From Scilla litardierei (lineage: Eukaryota > Streptophyta > Magnoliopsida > Asparagales > Asparagaceae): a DNA stretch of 64,000 nucleotides. Location of the stretch: positions 103,896,037-103,960,036 of the forward strand of contig CM061139.1 of the NCBI GenBank assembly GCA_030789695.1, written 5' to 3'. Positions 13,601 through 23,602 of this stretch are shown here, piece after piece; position 1 is the first letter of the stretch, and every line of letters begins with the position of its first letter. Made by a program: the position numbers and the translations under genes. The notes under the pieces were generated by a model, which searched no databases, was not told the DNA's origin, and worked only from the letters and a program-made list of their open reading frames with translations.

Positions 13601-16600
13601 ATAATGGCTTTCGCCTTATCTATGTCAGATACTTTATCTCCAACAGCAATGGCTTGACTCAAGCACTGTAAGCGTAGATGGAATTTAATATCCAGTTGCC
13701 AGCTCAGGTAGTTCTTGTATGTGGCGTCCAAAACATTGAAGTCGATGCTCGCTATCTTTGTCATTTTATCTAAGCATGTTAAATAAGCAACAATTAAATA
13801 TTTGAAAAATAAATAATCATGCAGTCCCGACATAGATACTTGTTGTGTAGATCGGCTAGGCACCATTTACAAATTACAAACCAAAGTCCATATACAGTCC
13901 CATTAAGATGAAAAAAAATACAACTTGGGAACCCTTATAGGGCCCCATCTTCTGGAAGTATGTCTTCTTCTCCATGGGACGTGCGTCAGGCTTGGAATTT
14001 TACAAATTAATCCTCACTACAATTTCTCTCAAAAAGAAAAAAATAATGCGAGGAAAAAGAAATGGTGACAAATAGCCGATCCAAAACCACAACAGAGTAT
14101 CAAATATGCATCACAAAACATGAGTATGCAACAGGCATATAATATTCATCACATGCATGTAGTTATGCAACAGGCATTTAAATGATTTAATCGCATATAT
14201 ATATAATTATGCTCCAGGCATTAAAAGTATATCGTATAAATTTACATGCTTCAGACATCCAAATTAAAGGTATCTAAGGACCAAATAAACGTGAATATTG
14301 GATTAAAATATTATTTTGTATCCCAAAAATTTTCGGCGTTCAAAAAGTTGTCCCAGAAACCCTAATTAGGGTTTCTTGTGTTTTTCGTGTATCGTTGGCC
14401 GTCAGGGCCGCGTAAATTGCGTAAGTGTCCGTTTTCGTCCTACGGGGTTGCGCAAATTACCATTTAGGGTTTTGGCGTTCGGGGCCATTTTCCACAAAAA
14501 TCGTCCGTTTTCCACGAATGTGGTAATGGTTTGTGCGGTTTGTGCGGTTTGCCGGCCCACCATGAAATCGTTGTGGGGTGGGCTGCTGGCCCCATCGGGT
14601 TGCAGTCGGCGGCCGCGAAGGATGGGGGCTGCCGCCCCCCGCTAGTTTCAGTCGGCGGCCGCAAAGGAGGGGGCGGTAGCCCCCCGCTGGTTTCTGTCGG
14701 CGACTGCAAAGGAGGAGGTAGCCGATGTGTTCTGTTGGCAGCCGCGAGGGAGGTGGGCAGCCGCCCCCCATTCGACTGAGGGGGTGGTGGGCTACCACCC
14801 CCCTCCCCCCTGCGCGCTAACTGAGGGGGGCTGTCGGCCCCCCGCGTTGTCCGTCGTGAGGGGGAAAAACAGCGATGGGCGGGGTTCCGCCCCCTCTTTC
14901 TCGTTAAGAACGATGGCGGCGGTGATTTTTGATGGCAGCAATGTGGAAAAACAGATCCAATAAAAACACCCTTTTTAAAATGAAAAACTAATTTTTAGTA
15001 AAAATTTGATTTTTATTATTGAAATCAATGTTTTCATCATGAAAATTTGATTTTTATTGTTTAAAACATCGATTTTGGTCCAATATTTAGTAGATCTAAA
15101 TATATTCTACGAAAGAAATAGCTTTAGATCGGGTTTTATGTATGATTACCTTTAGATCCGTCCTCCAGATCTAGCGATGTTTGACGAAGCCTACACGTAG
15201 AAGATGACGCTCGCTTGTGGTGGATCTACCTCCTCCTCCTCGTCCTCGCAAGATCGGATCTTCGGAAAATTTCAGAGCTTTCGTGCTAATAACATGTTGT
15301 GAAGGTGGCGGCTACGAAACCTGTAGCCATATATTTATAAGAAAAGATTACATAATGGGTGGATACCCTAATCCTAAGTGTGCTCCACATGGGCCTACAA
15401 AAGCCCATACATAACAAAGCCATCTTATTAAGAAATAAGCGGTAACTATAAATTATAAAGAAAAGTTTCACATCATCATATGTTGATGTTGTATCAATTT
15501 TCTAATTTTTCAGTTCTAGATGTTTTAATTCAAATGACTATCCAATAATTATTCGAATTTCTTAGTTTTGGTTATGAAATCATATCCCATCAAAACAATT
15601 TTTCTAATTCCAGTTGGATGATATTCTAGTTGTTTGACACCCCCTAAATGTCATATATTGCAAAAATTGTGTCACAACATTCCTACTTCTGTTCTTATCT
15701 TAATAAATTTTAACAACTTTTTACGTCTTGAATGAAGCGACCTATGCATCCGAGAGGAAACAACCAATATAGTCAATACTATAAATCTGAAGTCAATACT
15801 GATACCGAGGCTTCAAGCCTTGTTGAAATTAAGACCTAATTAAGTTTCACAATACAATAATATGATTTTGAAGAAAATAATTTAGTGGACTTGAATGTCT
15901 CCAAAGTTAACTGAATTTCTGTTGTTAGCTGTAAATATAATACTTAAGTCTCTATTTAAAATTAAGGCTACACAGAGTATCTCAAAAATAATTTGATTAA
16001 ACATTAAATTGATAAACTTTTAAATTGACTAGCAAAATTTTCCTTTTCTTTTGGAATCAATATTTCTACATCATTATCCATGATACAAACCTCAAAATTA
16101 TCATATGATAAAAATAGGAAGTCACAATACTGAATTCAAATGCAAGCAAAACATAAATCAAAACTCAAGACAATAATTGGAATTTCGCAACTTCAGTTTC
16201 CCTTCGTTATCATCTCTTTTTCTGATCTTTGGCTCAGTCCCCTTTCTCTGTTTTAATTTTCTTTTTATTTTCTTTTCTTCTATCTTTCTTATTTTTCTTT
16301 TCCCAGCCGCTAACCTCATTCTATATCTAGTATTTACTTATTTATTTTTCGTTCGAGAGAATCAGTCTGACCACTTTTCCCAAGTTTGCCATGTTTGATC
16401 TATGGATCAAAGTTTGATATTGGATATTTATCTACCAACCCAATCGCTATTTTTCTGAAACTTTGCAAATAATCCATAATTTGAATTATTCAGTCCAATT
16501 CAATCCAAATTTTCTTTTATGGTTCATTTTTTCTCAAATAAATAATTTGTAATTCATGCACCTGAACATCCTACCCTATCTATACCTCTTGTGTTCATCA

Positions 16601-18330
16601 TCAATAAGTCTTATTACAATAAAAATTAAATTGGCTGCGAAGAGGAAGCCTGCATGAAATGCTAAAACTTAATCTGATGTCATGTTCTTTAATGTTCATG
16701 TTACAATTTGGTGTGTGCATGCATATTATTTGCCCTTTTTCTAAGTAATAGAAATCCCAATGAATGGAAGTACAAAACTAGGAACTTTTTTTAATGAGGC
16801 ATTCCTTTTACAATCTATTATACAAATGAGAGATGTTGACAAGATGTTTGTCTTACTAGGACAAACACATGTTGCAACCTTTGTCCCATGTGGCAAAGTG
16901 AGAGGGTGCCACATCATCACCCTACATAGGGGGGTGGGGAGTTAGGTTAGGTTTGGGCTGAGTTTATGGAGCACCCAAATAAAAGCCCACACATTCTCAT
17001 GAATTGCAAATTTGCCATTGGGATTTATGCATTTTGCCCCCCCAATGTTTTTTTACGATTTAACCACTGCCTTTTCTCATTTTACCTCCCGACGATACCC
17101 CCACACGCACACACCCACTCCTTTTCGGTTTGTTCGCGTTCACCGCATCCTGTTCGTTGGGGGGGGGGGGGGGGGGGGGTTTGTTATTTCTAGTACACTT
17201 TACATATGGTAATTTTCAGACTCACACATAAAAGCTTAAGATTGGACTTGGGGCTTAAATTGTAAATCAAGCTATTTGCTGAACACTGGATGCTCTCTCT
17301 CACATGGGCTTTTTCTTTGATTAAGTATATTCTAAATTTGACGGTATATAATGTCATTTGAACTCGAGACTTCTTGAAACCGGGTTCTGAGACAACGTCA
17401 AGGAGCAACTTCCTCCCAAGGATCCCAACATCCTCATGGGTTAATCATGTATATCCTAGCCGAACACTTGAACTACCATTCAATTTGCATCACTGGAAAT
17501 TAAACTGGGGTAGAGAGCTAGATTTAAGCCTTGAAACGAACAGACTGACTGTGATAAGATAAAATATATCGACCATGTGATATGATAATTTCAATCATAC
17601 TAAATCATACCAGAGCGTTCAAACAATTTTTGATGTGACCCAAGGATCTTTTTTTTTCGCATTTATCACGAGGAAGAAGATGAGTGTCACCAATTTTGTA
17701 GCTGGAATTTTTTAGTATTTCTATGTTGCGCTTTAAGTATTGTCAATTAATTATTATGAATTACCCCGTTATAGCTAATAGATTTGTAGCCATCGTATAG
17801 GCCATCAACCCACTAGTGAAACTAAATTCAGAAATCATCATTTCGTGAATTATACCATTCTAGATAACTACATATTTCTTCTTCAAGTTACTCTGATTAC
17901 TACCCTTGTTCTATCGTAACTTGCAGGCCCCTGTTGCTTTGTTCTGGTATTAGTTGCCAACTTCAAACACCAATATATCTGTAGCCTGTAGTTTCATAAT
18001 CTCCCCTTTTCCTATCTAAGTTTACTGCTGTGTGTTATGTAGCTAAGGGAGTATGTGGATGACACAGAGGACTACATCAACATAATGCTCGACGACAAGC
18101 AAAACCATCTCCTGCAAATGGGCGTGGTGTTGACAACAGCAACACTGATAGTCAGCGCCTATGTCGTGCTGGCCGGCATATTTGGCATGAACATAAAGAA
18201 CGATTTGTTTGATGAGACGAAGTCCGGCACGTCTGAGTTCTTGTGGACCGTGGGTGGAGGAGCCACCGGCAGTTTGTTCCTCTACTTGGTTGCCATTGCG
18301 TGGTGCAAGCACAGACGCTTGCTGGAGTAA
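4657..18330 (+). CDS. MRS2: MRS2/MGT-type magnesium transporter (CorA superfamily), six exons
   Basis: Predicted Mg2+ channel of the CorA/MRS2 superfamily, a membrane protein that conducts Mg2+ as a pentamer in this family. Exons by GT-AG and phase: 4657-5064, 5131-5256, 5349-5477, 5911-6062, 6204-6438, 18043-18330; the sum is 1338 nt, or 445 residues, a normal plant length. The ATG has A at -3. Seen in order: a soluble N-terminal domain (GLPGRDLRILDP, VINLEHIKAI), the block LPFEFVALEACLEAACS, the coiled helix HPALDKLTSKISTL with IKSRLVAI, RDELEQLLDDD, GELEMLLEAYF, then two C-terminal membrane helices. The family signature GMN closes the first helix (GIFGMNI). The basic end CKHRRLLE suggests a cytosolic C-terminus. 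AATAAA overlaps the stop codon. Nothing seen disrupts the frame. Which paralogue and which membrane cannot be decided here. Confidence 0.93.
5065..5130 (+). other. MRS2 intron 1, 66 nt, in frame and stop-free
   Basis: CAG|GTAAAC opens and a T-rich tract with TTTGCCAAG closes this very short intron. It is 22 codons long, in frame and lacks a stop, so retention would insert 22 residues rather than truncate. I treat it as an intron because the insert is Asn/Phe/Cys-rich and unlike the surrounding sequence, and because it has splice signals at both ends. Confidence 0.7.
6439..8759 (+). other. MRS2 intron 5, part before the copia insertion
   Basis: It begins GCG|GTATGT at the end of exon 5. AT-rich, with no supported exon or terminal-repeat element. 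Short open frames here (for example 7174-7419) have no recognisable homology. It ends in AAGCC, the target duplication of the copia element. Confidence 0.6.
8760..8881 (-). repeat. 3' LTR of the intronic copia element
   Basis: 122 bp, TGTTGTGAAGG to CATAACA, aligned without gaps to 15295-15416. Immediately inside it the minus strand reads AAGGGAAAG, a polypurine tract for plus-strand priming. Confidence 0.88.
8940..9230 (-). repeat. Duplicated block in the 3' non-coding part of the copia element
   Basis: Two imperfect copies of a block containing TGGATACTTCTGGAT, TTGGYTATGRAAAA and CCAATAGCTAAGAAAAAAG occur at about 8958-9052 and 9104-9201. A related single block lies at 32340-32440 in the second copia element, which helps identify it as the same family. 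Confidence 0.6.
9234..12555 (-). pseudogene. Copia pol remnant (protease, integrase, RT, RNase H), frameshifted
   Basis: Pieces read on the minus strand in native order. 12252-12485: protease-side sequence (LFSPSSNKNLLSFRDI). 11369-11572: integrase C-terminal part (MRTFGCAVYIPI, RLGIYVGFDSPSII). 10452-10756: reverse-transcriptase start (VGYKWIFVRK, ARLLAHGF, LDIQLMDVVTAYLYG). 9586-10032: end of RT and start of RNase H (YLAKCTRTDIAFAVNL). 9234-9555: RNase H end (FEDNAACIAQ, GDRTKHI). The pieces occupy different frames separated by stops, so no functional polyprotein can be made. Confidence 0.85.
12800..13764 (-). pseudogene. Copia gag remnant
   Basis: It begins MTKIASIDFNVLD at 13764 on the minus strand, a copia gag start also seen in the second element (MAKIASVDFKVLD, 63313). 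The UBN2-type gag core follows (YLSWQLDIKFHL, ELWSALEGRY, ARYEWENL). A frameshift near 13400 moves the rest into another frame (CGEIDMEEHMLEKTYTSF). The zinc knuckle at about 12940-12980 reads HRCGMTVHWS with Phe where the first Cys is expected, so it is damaged. Confidence 0.8.
13765..15294 (-). other. Copia leader with a GC-rich imperfect repeat block
   Basis: Between the 5' LTR (right) and gag. The part at 14570-14910 has several imperfect copies of a unit around GTCGGCGGCCGCAAAGGAGG with G-run/C-run hairpins (GGGGGC with GCCCCCC). Open frames here on both strands come from the composition. No convincing initiator-Met PBS lies next to the right LTR. Confidence 0.55.
15295..15416 (-). repeat. 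5' LTR of the intronic copia element
   Basis: 122 bp, same termini as 8760-8881, followed by target duplication AAGCC at 15417-15421. Confidence 0.88.
15417..18042 (+). other. MRS2 intron 5, part after the copia insertion
   Basis: AT-rich, ending TTATGTAG at the acceptor of exon 6. It holds a run of about 20 G at 17160-17179 and a C/T-rich stretch before it. Short open frames such as 16177-16398 are hydrophobic low-complexity shadows. I see no exon or other complete transposon. Confidence 0.6.
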
Positions 18331-19344
18331 ATAAAGCTTGTAATTTGAATGCATCTGACTTTGTCTGCTTGTCTTGTGATGATGTATCCCAGTGTTGCAT
18401 CTTGGCAGCCTTCAGGGTCTGATCTTTGATGAAGTTCTGTTGTCAGTTTAACTATGCTTTATGTTGTCAGTTTAACTATGCTTTATGTTCTTGGACTATA
18501 TTGCTCATGTCCTTTTTCACTTCCGTGGTATTGGCTTTTGATGCTCATGTAAAGGCTTAAGGTAGCTTTTGGTGGACCACTATCTTCAAATGATGTTAGC
18601 AAATATGAAATTGTATGTGCTACTTATGTCAACAAGCATCTTGTCGATAGTAATGCCACAAACTTATTTGGATGTAAAAGTGTTTGAGCTATGATGATGT
18701 AGTTTATGGATGTTCTCAAGGATCATATGGACAACCTTCATAGACTTCTTAAGGGGTGGACCTTAGTTGGTTCGATCATCATGATTGACTTTAGTTTCAC
18801 CTTTGTGATAAATGAAGTGCCTCGGTTGCCATATTTATACATGAGGTCCGCAATGGCTAACTTTAAATCCTTACAATGATAAGTGGGATGTTCGTGGCCT
18901 CGATTGTATTACTCCCTTCAATCATATGTGTGATAGATGAAGTGCTTTAGTTTCCATTTATACATATGAGTTCTCTTTTCTTCATATTATTTGTTCATGT
19001 GGGTGTGCTTCGATTCTTATAGTTGGATCGTTCCTTTTGCTGACTTTCATGCTAGTTGGCCATGTATAGGATAGCTTGTGATGGCCTTCTTGAATTGACC
19101 ACAATGAGCTTTAGGCATTGTCATGATGTCTTGGTCCATATGATCATTCTTCATTGTCAGTATTGTTTTGGAGTTTGTTGACGGCTGTGTTCCGGCCAAC
19201 AGTAAGGTGGGCTGGCTCGGACGCCTATGATGAGGTAGACCTTCGTCAGCTGTTGAGAGGGACCAGCGGTGATTGGAACTCGGTCAAAGAGAGCCAAGCT
19301 TGAGCTACTAAGCAGAGGCTCAACCTAACTCTGGGTCGATTTGA
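18331..19344. other. 3' flank of MRS2
   Basis: AATAAA at 18330-18335 overlaps the stop codon; no other poly(A) signal was singled out. An exact tandem pair of 24 bp (TTGTCAGTTTAACTATGC and six more bases) occupies 18440-18463 and 18464-18487. The rest has no supported gene. The left border of the Tat-like element lies somewhere near 19180-19344 but cannot be placed. Confidence 0.5.
18440..18487. repeat. Exact 24-bp tandem duplication
   Basis: Two identical 24-bp units directly abut. They lie within about 160 bp of the MRS2 stop codon and so may be in the 3' UTR. Confidence 0.85.
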
Positions 19345-20110
19345 ACGACTTGACGTTCAGTGGCGAGGGGTGGCCCCTTCAAATTACGGCTAACGCCTGA
19401 TAAGGTCGTTCAGTGGTGAAGGGATGGTCCCTTAGACTTACGGCTGACGACTGTAGAAGGTCGTTCAGTGGCGAGTGGGTGGCCCCTTCAACTTACGGCT
19501 GACGACACGGTAGAGTCGTTCAGTGGCGAAAGGATGGTCCCTTCAACTTACGGCTGATGACATGGTAGGGTTGTTCAGTGGCTAAGGGATGGTCCCTTCG
19601 ACTTACAGCTGATGACTGTGAAAGGTCATTCAGTGTCGAGGGGGTGGCCCAGTCAACTTACGGCCGACGCCTAATAGGGTCGTTCAGTGGCGAAGCAATG
19701 GTCCCTTCGACTTACGACGGACGATTGTGGAAGGTCGTTCAGTGGTAAGGGGGTGGCCCCTTCGACTTACGGCTGACGACATGGTAGAGTTGTTCAGTGG
19801 CGAAGGGGTGGCCCCTTCGGCTTACGGCTGACGACTGTGGAAGGTCGTTCAATGGCGAAGAGGGTGGCCCCTTCGACTTACGGCTGACGCATGATAGGAT
19901 CGTTCAGTGGAGAATAGATGGCCCCTTCGACTTATGGCTGACGACTATGGAAGGTCGTTCAGTGGCCAGGGGTGGCCCCTTCGACTTACGGCTGACGACA
20001 TGGTAGGGTCTTTCAGTAACGAATGGATGGTCCCTTCGACTAACAGCTGACGACATGGTAGGGTCATTCAGTGACGAAGGGATTGTCCCTTCGACTTACG
20101 TCTGATGACT
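19345..20110 (-). repeat. Minisatellite, about 14 units of 54-55 bp, in the Tat-like element
   Basis: Units start near TTCAGTGG at about 19357, 19409, 19464, 19520, 19575, 19629, 19683, 19738, 19793, 19849, 19904, 19958, 20012 and 20066. Each contains a TTCAGTGGCGAAGGG-type block, TGGYCCCTTCGACTTACG and GCTGACGAC. The inner GAAGGG/CCCTTC can pair. It lies downstream of gag on the minus strand, in the 3' non-coding part where Ogre/Tat retrotransposons are known to carry tandem repeats. Confidence 0.9.
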
Positions 20111-20443
20111 CGACATGGTGCACATGAGTTTTCATCAATGTAATTTGTTTAATGAATACGTCCCATCGAGATTCTCCTAAGGATCGGTTCCTTGTAGCAA
20201 GGAGTTTGATGGGGTAATTCTCATAAAATTCATAAATGTTCTATCGAAGAAAGTTGTTTCGAAAGGAAAGTAGAATTTTATTTTGATATAAAACATGTTT
20301 ACTGAAGAAAGAAAAAAGCGTACATGCATTCTCGAATCTCGTCGGGAGTCTCTTTTTTCCACGCTTTTATTTGATCATGAGCTTAGAAGCTCGCTAATCG
20401 ACCACCTTGTTGATAGGCGATCCCGTCATCTTGCCCTTTTGTT

Positions 20444-21747
20444 TTAAGGCCCTTCTTTGCTTGGTTGATCACCGACCGGGTTCTTAGGATGCCCGTGCTT
20501 TACCAGAGCGTTGATTTCTTTCTTGAGTGTCGAGCTATCGTTGGTATCATGCATGTAATCATTGTGGTACTTGCAGAACTTGAGGTCATCCCTTTTTTCA
20601 TATTTGCCCTTCTTGGCAGGTTCATGGACCAGTTCTTCTCGTTGGGCATAAGCTAGGACCTCCGTCTTGGGCACGTTTGGTCTTACATAAGCTGGACGCT
20701 TCTTGCTTCGAGGGCTCCTCTCCCTCTGTCTCTTGTCCCTAGATTCCTGGCGAGGGGTTCCCTGTGATGGCTTTTCTCGCCTGGTGTCTCCACGGTGAGC
20801 AGGTGTGCCTTTCTCAGTAGTTTCAGTTGGTTCATCCGCTTCTTCAGAGATGGTGAACCGATCTGTTATATTGAACAGCTCCATGAGGTTATTAGGTGGA
20901 AACTAGTGGAGGGCCCTCCGCAAGTGTTTGTCCCGCACTGTTTGGGTGAAAGCCGCAATGACTATCACATCCGGTGTGTCCTTTACTTCCAGCCTTTCGT
21001 CGTTGAATCGTTCGACGATGGCTCGGATTGGCTCCTTATCCTTCTGTTTGAACATAAAGAGGTGGGAGGACTTTCTCTTGAGACGTCGACCCGTGACAAA
21101 TTGCCTGCAAAATAAATCGGCCAATTCGTCGAATGACCCGATACGGCCTTCGGGTGATCCGTTATACCAGCCCTCCGCCGTCTTAATTAGTGTAGTGTGG
21201 AAAGCTCGGTAGAGGTATGGCTCATCGGCCCCATGAAGCAGCATCACATTTAGGTATTTGCGGATGTGTACCCACGGGTCTCCTTTACCATCATATGTCG
21301 GTAAGGTGGGGAGTTTGAATTTTGGGAGAAAAGGAGCAGATGTGATGTTCTCCTTCAATGGGTTCTGCCAAAGTGCAGAATGGATGAGCTGGAATCGCCC
21401 ATCCCCGCCTTGCACGTATGTAGTTCCAGAGGATCGGTTAAGAATTTCCTCCGCCTCTCTCCTCACATACCCACCTGCAAAACTTAGAGTGTTGTATCCT
21501 GGAGAAACCCCATTTATTAACTGATCTAGGATGTTGCTAGTCGTGCGCCTATATTTGGGGGGTTTGGGTCTTCCCAGGAAACCGAAGGTACGGTTATCAT
21601 TTCCCATTTCGCCATATTGGTGAGATGTGGGAGTTGTATTGAGTGGGACGATCTCTTGTCGATCCACTCTCGGATCTCTTGGATCCCTAAGCATGGATGC
21701 ATCCCTCGTCGGTGTCGGGGTTGGATTTGGAGGCGGTAGCTGCTCAT
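20444..21747 (-). pseudogene. Tat-type gag, interrupted
   Basis: The main frame covers 20903-21694 (263 codons) with a Retrotrans_gag-like core (LPTYDGKGDPWVHI, AEGWYNGSPEG, DLFCRQFVTGRR, KEPIRAIVERFNDE). One in-frame stop at 20903 separates it from 20444-20884, same frame, which holds an Arg/Lys-rich linker and a Tat-type knuckle (FCKYHNDYMHDTNDSSTLKKEI) in which the usual second Cys is Ser. N-terminal sequence continues in another frame at 21526-21747. No pol follows. Expected role: RNA-packaging capsid protein, here inactive. Confidence 0.8.
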
Positions 21748-22029
21748 ATGCTAGTGGTGGATCTCACATGCTTTGATGCACCAGAGTCGCCAATACGTTG
21801 AAATTCTTGTCGACCCACTCTGCGAATTGGTAGAAATGCTCCTGGGACACCTTAGGTACTTTGGTGGCCCTCCTGGGTCTTTTTGATGAGGATGTAGAAT
21901 CTGAAGCACCCTCCACCTAGACGATGTTCGCTTTTTGTTTCTTGCTTGGACCTGGGTTCTGTCCGACGTTGCTAGGTCTAGCCGACATAGCTTGTTGGTT
22001 GCTTTGGTATGTCGAACTGATGAACGTTT

Positions 22030-22047
22030 CCACAGATGGCGCCAAAC
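22030..22047 (-). other. Primer-binding site of the Tat-like element
   Basis: The minus strand reads TTTGGCGCCATCTGTGG right after the LTR terminus TTAACA, matching the TTTGGCGCC start shared by Tat/Ogre elements. Confidence 0.75.
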
Positions 22048-22196
22048 TGTTAAGACCAAAAATGACCGAAACAATTGAGATGCTGACGTGGATCCTTTCT
22101 TGCTGAGTTGGAGCCTCGTCAATCGGTTGAGTGGGACCCTAGGTTGGAGGAATCTGGGTCGTTAGTGGATGGTGGTTGACTTACAAGGATTGTTTG
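22048..22196 (-). repeat. Tat-like LTR, inner piece
   Basis: It starts TGTTAAGACC next to the PBS and is cut at 22196 by the Athila-like insertion. Its last five bases GTTTG are one copy of that insertion's target duplication. The rest of the LTR resumes at 31221. Confidence 0.7.
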
Positions 22197-22502
22197 TGAT
22201 CACTCCGTATTTTACACCCTTTTTCTGCATGTTTGCATGCCACTTTGATCGCTCATATCGCGTTTTTCACGATTATTCGACAATATTGCGATGCTTTTCA
22301 CGATTTCTTGTTTTTGTCGTATTTCAGGAGATATGGAGCGATTCGGAGTGATTTTGAGATCAAGAGGATTTGCACCCACTCCGGAGTGTCACCCAAGGCT
22401 CTTTTGAGGGCTATTCAGCGATGGAAGACAAGTGGAAGAAGAAGGAACGTCGTAGGAGCGACGAGGAAGCGAAAAGATGAAGATTGGGCATCTGCAGCAT
22501 CT

Positions 22503-22826
22503 CACTCGGCCGAGTAAGAAGCCCACTCGGCCGACCAGACTGGACACGCACCAACAGAAGGAAATAGGCGTGCACTCGGCCGAGTGACGATAGTCCACTC
22601 GGCCGAGCATGGAAATCCCCTCACCCGAGTGGCATGGGAAATTCCACTTCAAAAGAGGCCGACTTACTGTAAATGTACAGGATTTTGACGATTCCGACTC
22701 GGCCGAGTGAGTAAAACTACTCGGCCGAGTCACTCCCGAAGACAGACCCCCGAAAAGTCCCAACTTACTGTAATTTTACAGGGTTTGTCACTCGGCCGAG
22801 TGACATTTGTCACTCGGCCAAGTGAG
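22503..22826 (+). repeat. Palindrome array (CTCGGCCGAG) in U3, 5' LTR
   Basis: Eight copies of a CTCGGCCGA-containing palindrome, most of the form CACTCGGCCGAGTG, irregularly spaced over 320 bp. Two TTACTGT-centred spacers (CTTACTGTAAATGTACAG near 22663, CTTACTGTAATTTTACAG near 22763) sit between copies. The array ends about 80 bp before the TATA-like box. Confidence 0.9.
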
Positions 22827-22908
22827 CCGCCCCGCCTGCTGCGTAAACTGCGATTTCTGGGCTGCGCAGGGGCATTTTTGTCACGAATTTCTGGGCGATT
22901 TTAAGGGG

Positions 22909-22916
22909 TATTTAAA
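22909..22916 (+). promoter_or_regulatory. TATA-like box of the 5' LTR
   Basis: TATTTAAA, conserved at 30164-30171 in the other LTR, downstream of the palindrome array and upstream of the transcribed-leader-like part. Confidence 0.55.
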
Positions 22917-23300
22917 CCCATTTTTTTGCCCTAGTTAGCGAGAACTTTTTGATACTTTTTGCAGCCTTTTTAGAGAGCTTTTTAGGTGATTAGATTTAGG
23001 CTTTTTGAGAGATTAGAAAGGGGACTTTTGTTGGATGCTATTGGATTCTCATTGGTTTGTCTCCTTTCTTGTCAAAAACTCTATTTTTATTAATAATTTC
23101 TCTATTGCAATGAATTGTGCTGAATTTTCTATTGAATTTCTTCTGAATTGCATGATGATTAGTGAGTAGTTTTATTGTCTTAGGGCATGGGGATGAACCC
23201 TATGAACCCTATTTCTGAATTGTGATGAATTGGTGAAATTCTTGCTAGAATTGATTAGGGTTAGGTTGGGATTGATAAAATACGGATGGCTAGGGATTCA

Positions 23301-23602
23301 TATCGATTGGGATTTGCAAGAGACTGGGTCCCAATCGATAGAAAGCCCTAGAAATTCGATTTAGATTTACGATTGGAATTTTCTAGAATTGGTTTGCAAG
23401 AGATTGGACCAAAGGCTAGGGGTTTTAATCGTATTTCTATACAAATACCCGTTTGCAAGAGATTGGACGGGTAGGAACTATCTCAACCTAGGTCGTAGCT
23501 CGAGTTTGCACGAGAGTGGGCTCGAGATACGATTGAACGATGATGTCGATCCTAATGCTAGCGGCTTAGGTTAGGGTTTGCAAGAGATTGGGCCCTAACC
23601 TA
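23301..23602 (+). other. Row of five stem-loops with a conserved 16-nt loop, 5' LTR R/U5
   Basis: Each loop is close to TTTGCAAGAGATTGGR and each stem differs. (1) Stem TATCGATTGGGA, 12 bp perfect, 23301-23340. (2) Stem TTGG inside an outer CTAG pair, 23383-23419. (3) Stem TACCCG, 23446-23473. (4) Stem TCGTAGCTCGAG, 12 bp with one mismatch, 23493-23532. (5) Stem TAGGTTAGGG, 10 bp perfect, 23567-23602. Loops run 23313-23328, 23393-23408, 23452-23467, 23505-23520 and 23577-23592. Different stems around one loop suggest selection on RNA structure plus loop sequence. Confidence 0.85.

Larger units (their letters stand above)
8760..15416 (-). mobile_element. Ty1/copia retrotransposon with 122-bp LTRs, structurally complete, coding-dead
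   Basis: The 122-bp LTRs start TGTTGTGAAGG and end CATAACA. An exact AAGCC target duplication flanks them (8755-8759 and 15417-15421). A purine tract AAGGGAAAG abuts the left LTR on the minus strand, so the left LTR is the 3' LTR. Minus-strand order is leader, gag, protease, integrase, RT, RNase H, the copia order. All ORFs are broken by stops and frameshifts. By hand count the LTRs differ at about 10 of 122 sites. It sits antisense in MRS2 intron 5. A second member of the family starts at 32113. Confidence 0.9.

Noticed and set aside
14457..14963. Open frames on both strands in the GC-rich block of the copia leader
   Set aside because: They come from GC-rich imperfect repeats, overlap in several frames, give Pro/Gly/Arg-rich translations and lie between LTR and gag.
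19797..20006. 69-codon open frame
   Set aside because: It is a translation of the 54-55 bp minisatellite.
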